DNA of 64,000 nt, from the NCBI GenBank assembly GCA_013398015.1, contig VZRR01005755.1, forward strand, positions 78,618 through 142,617, in the 5' to 3' direction. This document shows, one piece after another, positions 1 to 10,200 of the stretch; the stretch's first letter is position 1; each line of letters begins with the position of its first letter. This DNA is from Oreocharis arfaki. Its lineage: Eukaryota > Chordata > Aves > Passeriformes > Paramythiidae. The position numbers and the translations under genes are program-made. The notes beneath the pieces are model-generated. The model saw nothing but the letters and a program-made list of their open reading frames with translations, searched no databases and was not told the DNA's origin.

Positions 1-1315
1 GATGGTAATGGGAGTGAAATATAGTCACTTCTCATTTATTTTCTTTTGTTTTACAATACAGACTTGCAGAATTCATAAGGCTTCCCATACACTGATGTCA
101 GGCAATGCAAACAGTCAAAAAGTGTTAGTATTCTAAAACAGTTGGAGATATTCATAATTTGTGGAACCGAATTTGCTTGCCTAAGAAATTCACGAATAAA
201 TTCTCCATGCTGAACACGTCTGAGAATACTGAAGTCTTGGTCATGACCAGTTGCTAAGACAAAAAGCCGCAGTCACCAAGTAAATCTCTTGTGCATCATT
301 TGAACTTGTAATATGTGTAGCTAGCCCTTGAAAGCAAGCTGCTTTCTGCCATCCCCTGAAGACCTGTGGTCATGGAACATTTATCCATTTTTCTACATGA
401 TTTCAAAACACATTATTATTTACTTTGATGAACACTCAACATGAGTACCATGTTTAGGAAATTACAGATATCAAAGTAGAGATGTAATAAAACTATAAAT
501 CTTCTCATCTGTTCTCTCTGTCCACTGAAAAGATAAATCAGTAATTATCACAGCTATATGATTAGTTTAGAATGTTTTGGAAAATGGGACTAGTATTTTT
601 TTCTCTGCTGGGAGACTAATCTAAGGCTAAGTCATTAAGTCTAAGGATGTTTGTCTTAGATCTTTTACCAGGAGGCACGCTATGCTACTTCTGGTTAATC
701 CATTCTGTAAGTGGGACAGATAAAAATACTTCTTCCAGAGAAGGGGATTCTTATGAAGTCTAACATCACACTTTTGAATCTTCCACTAGTTGCACACTCT
801 CAAATTGCTTTTATTTGAAGAAATAAGGAATTGAAAAACCAACACAACCATTTTTCTCCTCCAGAATTTTCCTTGTCAGCTCTGACCAGCTGGCAATTTC
901 CATTTGGATTTATTTCTACGTATTTCCACCCTGGTGCAGAGATTATGACAAAATATTCTTTTATATCCTTTTACTGCAGAAAAAAAAAGTTATTTTCTTG
1001 CCAAGTCAGACACACATTTATGGCAGAAACTGTCACACCTACCTTCTCTCAGCAACTTTCAGTCCATCATGTGAGCTGTAGCCAGTAACCTACACAGGGC
1101 AAACACCTCCTTTGTATTGTCAAATTTTATATCTGAAGACCACAGTCTTCAGCTGGAAAGTCTTAATTTAGCATTCCGAGATAGGATCTGAAATACAAAT
1201 TTCCCATGGATATCTACCCAAGCAGTAGCTCAGTCCTGTTCAGTGTCCTTTCTAATAATAAGTGGATCTTTGAACCACCTATGCAGGACCTGAGAAAAAA
1301 GTGTGGCATTTTTGG
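1..1315. other. noncoding DNA, nothing recognised
   Basis: This stretch is AT-rich and holds no recognisable gene, RNA or mobile element. The only open frame of note (831-1088, 85 codons) has no motif, no flanking splice sites of quality and no resemblance to a known protein, so I treat it as chance. Confidence 0.7.
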
Positions 1316-1373
1316 TGGATAGATGGATGGATGGATGGATGGATGGATGGATGGATGGATGGATGGATGGATA
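1316..1373. repeat. (GATG)n tetranucleotide microsatellite
   Basis: About fourteen nearly uninterrupted GATG/GGAT units run through this interval, beginning just after GTGGATA and ending at GATAAG. The purity of the array suggests a recent, length-variable locus. It does not lie in a reading frame with any supported gene. Confidence 0.97.
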
Positions 1374-3072
1374 AGAGCTAAAATTTTAGGGGGATGCTGG
1401 CTGCTTAAGGATGCTTATGTCATGACATAAAGACCTCTGATGCATCTATTTGTCTGGAAGAACTGGGATTAAGGGAATGCTTCCTATCTTAGTCTTGTTC
1501 TTTGCTATCAATGTCTCTGTTCCGTGCGTCTGTAGAAGCACCATGTCAAAATGGGGTCTTCCCCCATTTTCATGTCACCACTTTGCCAATGTTGGCTAAT
1601 GGCAGATGCTTCTTCACAAGGCAAAATGATTTCTAGATGAACTGGTCAGTGGGAAGTCAGAAAGGCTTTGAAGAATTCAAGTCTGGTGACTGCTCTTGCT
1701 ACACAAAGTTCCTTAAATACTTATAATTTGAATATTGCAAAGCAAATAGAAGGAAGGTGGGGATGGGCTGTACAGGTTTACCTGCTTTCTTACCTTTTCA
1801 AAATTACTATAGCCCTTTTAGCAAGGGGAAGAATTCAGTATACCTCACATTTCTAGCTCAAGCCTTTTGTTTGTTGAGTCATTATGTCTCAGTCAACAGC
1901 TTTCTCCCCACAGCTTTCCAAAAGTAAAGATTGTCCTTGAACTCCAAACCCTGCTAAGGAAACATGGAGCAAATGTCAACATTTCTGAAGTTATTCACCC
2001 ACTGCCAAAGCACACACATGGCTTGGACAGCAGAGCTGTAGCAATGAAATCCACTGGGGTCAACAAATAAAGGCAACAAAAAGTCAGTGTGTTTTATTAA
2101 GTCCTCTGACACAGGTACAGGTGAAAGATCAATAGAAGTTGGCCAGGTTCAGCTGTCTCCTATGGGAAACATTTGAACAAATCTTGTTAGTCTGGGTTAC
2201 TAAAGATCCTTCCAAGTGTGATCCTTAAGTTGTAGGCAGACCAGTGTTTTAAATAAAGTGTTCCTGGAAGAACTTTTCAGTCTTTTTCTCTGTACCAAGT
2301 TTTGAATCCTGCCCCATCCGTCCTGTCCTGCTTGCAATTTCCACACAATGCTTCCTCAGGCATCTCTGTAGCTGTCTTCCAAAGTGTGACGTTTCTATGT
2401 CCAACACAGCCACGGGAGAGGAGAGGACAAGCCCCTCTCTCAGGTGAGAAAATCTCTGCCCAGAACTCTTTTTTGGGGCCAAAAGGACCTTAAGGAAGAA
2501 GCATGAAGAAAAGCAGCTGGAGAAAGCATGGCTGCTCTTGAAAGAAAGGAGCAAGGAGACATGAAGTGTTGGCCATGGATTTGTCATCTGCTGTCAGAAT
2601 TTTCTCACCTGTCAGGCAAGTTTCCTATGGGAAGATTCCTTCCTGCTCTCAGCTCTTTTTAAACTCAGTATCTTTTCCTCAAGCTGTTAAGTCTCTTTCT
2701 CCCTCCTTCATGTAACACCCTTATGATCCTCACATGTAGTGGACCAACTTGGGTGTGTTTTACTCAGGTCCTCACACTCCCTCTCCTCTTAGAAGACTGT
2801 TTCAGTGATTGCTAAGAAGCAAACTAAGCAGGAATTTTCTCCCTCTTCCTACCTTTCTGACAGCAATATATTGCTGCGGACTGGGCACAAAGATAAGAAA
2901 TAAATAAAAGGATATTTAACAGCTAGGCTTTTCTTGTGCTGAAGGATCTCCCAGCCTCTGGATGCAGGAATCCCTTTTCAGAGTGGAGAACTGCTGCTGG
3001 GTGGAATGTGTCAGCTGCTTACCAGGTCCTGGGCACGCTGGCGAGCCGTCGGAGGCGGTGCTATGAACGCAG
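1374..3072. other. noncoding DNA with a 16-bp palindrome
   Basis: No gene is recognised. A perfect 16-bp palindrome, TTATGTCATGACATAA, lies at 1415-1430; about one such palindrome is expected by chance in 64 kb. The open frames on both strands at 2249-2587 and 2302-2493 overlap each other and show no protein-family features. A CpG-dense patch begins at about 3033 and is described under findings. Confidence 0.6.
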
Positions 3073-3165
3073 CCGTATGCTTAGCGTTAAGCCAGTGAGA
3101 AATTCCACTGAAGTCAAGGGGGTTTTTGCATGTGCTTAAGGGCTTTGCTGGACTGGGGCTTACGA
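3073..3165. repeat. possible ancient amniote interspersed repeat
   Basis: The segment contains CACTGAAGTCAAGGGG followed by GTGCTTAAGGGCTTTGCTGG and ACTGGGGC. From memory, this resembles a degraded repeat seen across turtles, crocodilians and birds in which a CCCATTGAAGTCAATGGG-like core is flanked by GTGCTTAAG and GGGGCC words. I cannot name the family. Divergence looks high, consistent with an old insertion. It may instead be chance similarity to a low-complexity pattern. Confidence 0.4.
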
Positions 3166-5197
3166 AGAATGGACTATGGGTTCGTCAGATGGGATTGGAC
3201 CAAGAATCTTGCACCCCTTCTCTTGCCAAATCCTGGAGGATGCCTCTGATTCACAAGTGATAGGAGTAAATTGGGTCATTGAAAAGAAGGGAATTCAGCT
3301 GACCAGCTGGCCATAAGCTCCCTGGTTGGAGACTGCTGTGAAAAAGTGACTTTCTCTTACAGCCCCTTAGGTCCTTGCTGTAGGTTTTGTATGTGTGTGT
3401 GTGCATAGTTTTTCTCGATCCAACTATTCAAACTAAGGTAACGCATATGATGGAACAGGATCCCTGCTCACGGTTTTTTGGCTGTCATTATGGATGAAAA
3501 CCCATCAAATAATGATTAAGAACAATATTTGCAGAGTCAGCTGCTGAGTTCCCTGACTTGCTACAGTTGCAGAGCAACAACATTGCAGTGGGCAAAAGAT
3601 TAACCACAAAGGCTGTTAAAAAGAAAAGAAAAAAAACCAGGCTGGATTTGTCAGATCAAAGAAAATAAACTTGATGATACTTAGAGATTAAATTGTCTCA
3701 GGATGATATATGTAGCCATAAAAGCCTATAGGAATAAACTGAAACTCAGCTGCCCAGGAGCTGTCAGCAGCCTAGAGGACATTGTTTGGCCTTGACTGAG
3801 ACAGAAGGCTAAGAGAAGAAGGGGCATTTATGGTCTCATATCTGGAACTGAGTCACTCCATGGCTACAGACACATCACTTCTGCCTCCTGTTCTGGTCTC
3901 CTAGACAAACTGGTAAAACATAGACATGGGAAAACTGATTCCAACAGGAAAAGTGCTTCATGCTTCCTGATCCTTTGAGTGCAAGTCACCACGTGATACA
4001 TCTCTATGTCAGTAACACTGTTGTGCTTAGAGAAAAGGCTTGTTAATTTTCTTCTGGGGGCTTTGCAAAACTTCTCTTAATTCCCTGTAAGTCAAACCTT
4101 GTTTTCCCTTCCAGAGTTCAGTTAGGGAGAGAGATATTAATCCCAACAGCAAGATTTTAGCCAATATCCTAAACCAGGAGGAAGGTCTAGGGTCAAAGCT
4201 AGCAAATTATCTTGGAAGAAATAAGTTCACAGTCAGTGTGTTCTTTCATGAGCAGATCATGGAGGTTTGGAAACTCTGTCATTGCAGAGGTAGTGAAATA
4301 CTGCTAGTTTGCTATAGGCAATGCCTAAACTCCACCCCCTCCATTCTCTTGTGAAATGAAAAATACAATCACCAAGGTTTCAAATAACCGATGAAGAAAC
4401 AGCCCTCCTTTTACAGTGGTTTTGAACAAAAGGAGAAGGCAAAGTGTTGGCACTGTGAGCAGAAACACAGACCTATGTGAGCTCAGCTTTTGGAGTTGGA
4501 AGTCAGCCATGAAAACAGAACTAGCAGAAGTTCAACAAGCCATTTAACGATGGTCATAGCATTCGTGTGGGACTTTCATCCTTTGGGGACACTGTGGTGC
4601 TTAAAGAGATAGGGCTTTAAATGCTAAGTTTTGTTAATTTTCAAGAAACTTTGACAAAACCAGCAAATTTGGGTAATGGGAGGGATGGATGGACTTAAAA
4701 AGAAGTGAAAAGCAGAGAGCTAGTTCATGATTCAGCCAGGACTTCATTTGAGCTCAGGAAAGTCACTTAGCCATGGGATTTGCTGTCTACAGACTGAGCG
4801 CCTAACCTAAGCCAGTAGTGTGGACTCCTTATAGAGCTATAGGATGGGTGTGGTTGGAGGAGACCTCTGAGTTCAAGCTAGTGGAGAGAGACAGATACAT
4901 CCAGAACCTTCTCTCACCACTGTTCCTACAGTGGGGCATTTGCCCCGGGGAAACACCACTGTCTTTTCATTGAATCATCCTCTGTATTGTTTTAGCGTCT
5001 TCAGTGCAAAGATAGTCTCTCACTTGGTCTGCTTAGTGCACAACTCATTTAGACCCTGGGTATTTGGTGGCATTTTGCCATTACTTCCCTAAAAGTAATT
5101 CCTTCTGCTGGAGATGAGTGCTAGATTTGCCGGGCTGGACTATCCTGTAAGTCAGTGCAGACTCAGATGTTCATGCAGTGGATGAGAAAGAGAAATG
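3166..5197. other. noncoding DNA, nothing recognised
   Basis: No gene, RNA or clear mobile element is visible. The words around 4845-4880 (GGTTGGAGGAGACCTCTGAG) faintly resemble the minus-strand CR1 3' end, but the match stops too soon to call. A short GT run lies at 3389-3404. Confidence 0.6.
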
Positions 5198-5222
5198 GAT
5201 GTTTGCCTTAGAGGCAAACATC
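5198..5222. repeat. 10-bp perfect inverted repeat, 5-nt loop
   Basis: GATGTTTGCC (5198-5207) is followed by TTAGA and then its exact reverse complement GGCAAACATC (5213-5222). The structure would form a short hairpin in single-stranded DNA or RNA. Roughly one such stem with a loop under 20 nt is expected in 64 kb, so no function is inferred. Confidence 0.85.
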
Positions 5223-6379
5223 AATACACAGCAACGGGACACAGCCTCCTTTCAGTCCTAAAAGCATCGTAGAAAAGTCTTGCAGGAAAGGCTTCTGTTG
5301 CCTTTACCTAACTCCTGTTTGGGTAACTGCGTGCTGCTCTTCCCAAAGACTTCCCGTGTCTTTGGCTGGGGGAAGTACTTCTGACCCCTTGCATTAACCT
5401 GCTCTATAAGGTCAAGACTATGTTTAAACACTCACCATGTTTCACCAGCATGAGATAGCTGGTATCCAGCAGGGAGAAGAGGGTTGCCATCAAAAATGTT
5501 TTGTGGGATCTCCTGGGAGGGAGGGTGTTGTGGGAGCTCAGTTCATTCTCCAGCCTGGAAGGAGAAGGGAAAGGCAGAGGAACACAGATCCTGCCTCATG
5601 GTCAACTCTGCCATGAGTGCGCAGGGCACAAAGCAATCTTGGATGCCACTAGACTTACCTAGTGGAGCTCTGTGCTGTGGTATCCTGCAATTATTTGGTC
5701 TCAGATACATATTAGATCTTATTCTGGAAATACCTCCATCCTGAATGCCCCATATCCTGCCCAGATGCTTCCAGATATAGCCTTTGATGCATGTGAGAGC
5801 ATGGACAATTGGATATTACTCAGATCCAGAGCTGTAGAAAGCCATTGCCTCTCTGTTTCACACAATAATCCCCTGAAGCTTCACATCAGAGGAAATCCAT
5901 GTGATTTCTTGCAATGTGGTGTCACATGAAAAGACATCTCCCCCAGTGCTGTTTTGGAAATACAATAGTTGTTTTTGTTTTATCTGCTGTGCCATCAGCC
6001 CCCCCCAGCTGGGGACTCAAATATGCATTAATTCTGCTTTTGACTGCCAGGAGAGTTTATTATGGCCAACAGCAAGAAGCATGTAGGAATCTGCGAGGTG
6101 TGTGCATTTCTGCAGAAAATGAGCCTTGGTCTCTGCTTGCTGTCAGCTTTCATTACAGCAGGGGAAACTTCTTGCTGGAGAGGGGATCATGTAGTAGGCA
6201 AACATTGCACAAGAAGGAGAGAGATGTCAGGACTGGCTCAAAGACTTGTAATGGGACAGGGGGGAAAAGAGAAATTCGGAGTCTGAAGGGCAAAAGGAGA
6301 GATGAGTTGCAAGGTAGTCCTCAGGAGCTCCATGTGTTAGGCTGACAGGATGGTTAGCTCTTGAATGAGGGCTTAGTAG
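5223..6379. other. noncoding DNA with overlapping short open frames
   Basis: Several open frames of 60-143 codons overlap here in different frames (for example 5914-6345). They have mutually exclusive frames, no motifs and no convincing flanking splice signals. Overlap of this kind is typical of chance frames in a locally stop-poor stretch. Confidence 0.6.
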
Positions 6380-6436
6380 TTTTCTTTCTCTCCTTCCTTT
6401 TTTTAATCCCTTTTTTTTCTTTTTCTTTTCTTTCCT
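6380..6436. repeat. pyrimidine-rich tract
   Basis: A run of C and T with long T blocks (TTTCTTTCTCTCC, then T8 CTTTTTC) forms a homopyrimidine tract. It is simple low-complexity DNA. It could act as a polypyrimidine tract, but no good acceptor AG follows directly. Confidence 0.9.
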
Positions 6437-6664
6437 GCTGAGAGAAGCTCTTTTGTGTTGATTGGCACAAGTTTTGGGAGGATTAAATAAACCCAACAAA
6501 TGGAGACTGCCTTTTCCACCTTAGCTGGAGGCAGCTGTCTTTCAGCAATCAAACCATGCATTGCTGTGGAGGTTCATCCTGTCACTGCCTGATTGCATCC
6601 CAACAGCAGGAACGTTGTGGCACATCTCCAGTGGTGTTGTCGCCTTGGAGGGCCACGGTCTATA

Positions 6665-6760
6665 TTGAGACAGTTTAGGTAGAAAGAAGCTTCACGAGGT
6701 CTTTAATCCAAACTTCTGCTCAAAGCAGGGCTCATTTCAAAGTTATGTCAGGTTGCTTGT
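6665..6760 (-). mobile_element. old CR1 LINE 3' fragment
   Basis: Read on the plus strand, this is the reverse complement of a CR1 3' region. GACAGTTTAGGT, a GAGGTC word, AATCCAAACTTCTGCTCAAA, GCAGGGCTC and TCAGGTTGCTTG line up with the CR1 pattern in which a 'rule' of about 60-90 nt precedes the terminal repeats. Many substitutions indicate age. The fragment is 5'-truncated, as CR1 copies usually are, and its terminal octamer repeats are not evident. It lies about 280 bp from a younger CR1 in the same orientation. Confidence 0.7.
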
Positions 6761-7039
6761 TGTCTTCAGTCTTATGTTTTCTTCCTCAGGTGGGCAGGAT
6801 AACAGTAATTTTACAAGCTGCTGGGAGAGGCTGGAAATGCGTTTAGTCTGTGAGTCCCTAAGAGCAGACCAGGGAGTTTGTCTTTCAAGGGTTTGCAGAG
6901 TTGTCTCTGTCTTGGTGGCAGGCCAGGAGTGGGTGACTTCTCAGAGACAGTAATTTCAGGGAGGGCTGTTGTCTTGTTCACCCTGGTTCCTAAAGCAACA
7001 AGACTGCGCTGTGTGGGTTTGTTTTTCTTTCCCCTGTAA

Positions 7040-7220
7040 CACAGAGTCATTCAGGTTGGAAAAGACCTCAAATGTCATTAAGTCCAACTGTTAACCCACC
7101 ACTGCCATGCTCACCACTAAACCACATACCCAAGCACCACATCTACACGTCTCTTAAATACCTCCAGGGATGGTGATTCTACCACTCCTCTGGACAGCCT
7201 GTTCCAATGCTTGACCATCT
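7040..7220 (-). mobile_element. CR1 LINE, 5'-truncated 3' fragment
   Basis: This is the clearest mobile element in the window. Successive words match the reverse complement of the CR1 3' end: AGGTTGGAAAAGACCTC, AAGTCCAACTGTTAACCC, CACCACTAAACCA, AAGCACCACATCTACACG, TAAATACCTCCAGGGATGGT and CAGCCTGTTCCAATGCTTGA. CR1 is the dominant retrotransposon of birds and is also present in other reptiles; it transposes by target-primed reverse transcription and is usually truncated at its 5' end. Here the truncation point is on the right, near 7220, and only about 180 bp of non-coding 3' sequence remains. The usual terminal ATTCTATG repeats at the left are reduced to traces. No part of its reverse transcriptase is present. 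Confidence 0.94.
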
Positions 7221-10200
7221 CATGTGTGCTGAATCAATTATGAGATGAGAAATTGGCTGAAGAGGGAATGTCGTTCACTTCGTACATCTGGGGAAAGCTC
7301 AGGCTTTTCTAACACTGGCTACTTGGGATGGGTGATGACTCATGAGACACAAAACCATAGGAACCCGGGATTCGTCAGCCATCCTGTCTGCTAAATGACC
7401 TGCTTAACTACTCATTACCTGCTAGCTAAGCTAGTCTGACTCCATCCAGTAGTGCCAAGGACAGGACACTTGCTGGGGCCTGAGAATCCACAGAGTTGTG
7501 TTTTGTTTTGCCTGATCAGAACTGGCACAAGGTAGATAACCTTGATCAAGTCCAACAGCACTTACCCTATCAGACCTAACCCTTTCTCATCCATCAGGTG
7601 TATAACACTTCTCCTTCTGAAACTCTGGCCATTGCTCTCACTGCTGCTAACAAGATTTCAGGCATTTAATGCCCTATCAGAGATGCAAAAATCAAACACA
7701 ATTTGATGAATCTCGTGGGATGATCTCCACATCACGCAGTGCGGAAGTTCATGGAGTTGCAGAAGGTGCATTTTCCCTCTGTTTCCTAAACATTACCTTC
7801 AGTAAAATCCTTTTCAGAGCGAAGAATTAGTCAGTGGGAACTCCTGGGTTCAGGCATCTGCATTGCTCTCTGGACCAGGCCTTTATTGGAAGGTTATTTT
7901 CAGTCTTGCGGCAGTCAGCCCCTGAGGTACAGCGCACACCCCCACAGTGCTGGCTCCTTGTCTCTCTTGGTAACTGTATTGCATCTTTGCAGTTTCTTCT
8001 CCTGCAGACATGGTTTCAGTCTCTTCTTTGTCCTGACTTGCTGCTGTGGAATGTAAGGCTTTTATTATTTTTTTTTCACGCTGTAAAACAAAAATATGAA
8101 CCTAAGCACATCATGTCAAGACTTTGAGCTTGCATTTTCTGTCTGAGTCCTTTAGAGAAAATAAGAGCAGCACCTTGTTTTTCCACTTCTTTTTACTTTG
8201 CCTTTGTCCTCCTGCTCTCAGAGAAGATTTATGCCCTATTGTGAAAGCACTGCACCTAACACAGCCAGCTCTCACAGTTTCACTTGCTGTGCAATTCCAG
8301 TATGATCTTGCTTCAATGCATACTTGATTCAGGAAGAGTGGGGTGTGTTCAGATGGATCAAACATGAGCCAAACTATTATTTTATTGCAGTTTATTTCTT
8401 CAGGAAGAGCCAGGGTTGAACTAGGAGTTCATTGAGTTTTAAGGTAACACATTTTCTCTCTCAGCAGGAGCAGGCTATCAACATATACGGTTATTTACAG
8501 CAGCTCAGCTGAGGGAGAGTAACCCATAAATAGCAACTTCTTGTGTTTGCTCACAGGCACATATTCTTAGAGAAGGCAGAAACCTCACGTTCCTGCCCAT
8601 TCGTTAATATCCAGCAATAGGATTTTTGAAGGAAAATATCTCCCTAGGTAGGATATCCTATAACTCCTGACTACAGGGGTTTCCTCCAGCTTCACCTCCA
8701 GCATCTGGTGTTGTCTGTTCTCGGAGACAGGCAGATGGGGTAGATGGACCCCTGATCTTATTTGGGAGGACAGCAATTCCCATGAGCCAAATGCAACACC
8801 AGAGAAATATGTCAGATGCATTCCAGATGGATATCCCTGGAGAGCAGTGCCTTAATTCATAGACCAGGCAAAGAGACTCAAAAAGGAAATGTCTTTCTCC
8901 CATCGCAGTGGGGAGCCTCGAGAAAGGAAGGGTAGATCACCTTCTTAGGCTCAGCTCACAGGCTTGGTCTCACATCTTTGGTGACAGAGGTGTCTCTGAT
9001 CTGGACTGAGTAATCTCTTCCATCTCTTCCTTGGCATATTTCATAGGGATGCCTTCAAACAGTCCTTAAGGGCGTCCTTTTTCCGTTACTGCTTAATGCA
9101 GAGAAATAACTTAGCATCCTCTGCTATGAATGAACTGTCTCCCCAGTGAACTCTGCCTGTCCTGCATTTTCTGATCAACAATACAGACAATTTTTGAGGT
9201 ACACTGTAATAAGGCCAAATATATGGGCAAAGTTCTCGTATTCCAGGACATCACATCTTTCCCATTTTTTTTACAGTAGCAGTACTTCATCTTCTCTGGG
9301 AAAGAATTATTCTGCTGCCAAGTCTGTATCCAGCCAATATATTTGTTTCACAGATCTGTGAGATATACTAGACATCACATCCCTTCTTTCTTTTCTCTAA
9401 GGAATGTATTCGATTCGTATGCATTATAAAAGGAGTAAACACCTAAGACTGATCATCTGGACAGTTTTCTGGTCATGTATTGACAGTGCTTGTTATATTT
9501 CAATTAATTACTTGGGAGCTTAGTCTTACAGCTTTCATGTAGACACTTCTTAGACTTCACATCTGTGAGTAACAACCCACCCTGAAAATACCCAGACCAT
9601 CCCCAAGAGCAATCACTGACATGATAAAGTATTACAGTATTTACATAGCACTTAAAAGCTCCAGTGATCAGTAAAGCCCCACTTTGCTAGACCTCAAACA
9701 CAACTAGGGAAAGAAACCGAACTCTTCATTTCGGCATTTGTTACTTAAACTGGTGGAGCCAGAGAGAAAGAGGTTCAGAGCAGGACTGTCAAATTCTGCT
9801 GCTCTGACAGGAACAGCATTTGCCCAGGGAAGAGAAAGGCTGTAAAATATACAGTCTATTGCAAAAGTCCACCTCTCTCCAGTGACAAATGCAATAAAAC
9901 TCCCACATGAATGAACTGCTCCCAGGAACCCCATTGCTGTCTTCCAGAGAATTAAATTGTGATCCTAGCAGCTGATGATGGACATCCCTCCCTACAGAAA
10001 GGCAAGGCAAAGCACAGGCTCACCTCAACATTGTGCCGTGGTTGAAGAACAGATTTTGCATTGGCAATATTGTTTCAAGCTGTGCTGAAAGCTTACAGTG
10101 GAAAGGATTGAGGGCTCTTAGGAATCACATGCTCTGGAGACCCTCTTACTGCTGACTAGCCTTGAACACATTTCAGTCCTCTGTCCTGATGGAAGCATGT

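Noticed and set aside
1415..1430. 16-bp perfect palindrome as a special binding site
   Set aside because: About one such palindrome is expected by chance in a window this long.
4845..4900. CR1-like words near GGTTGGAGGAGACCTC
   Set aside because: The resemblance covers only about 30 nt and does not continue into the next expected CR1 segment.
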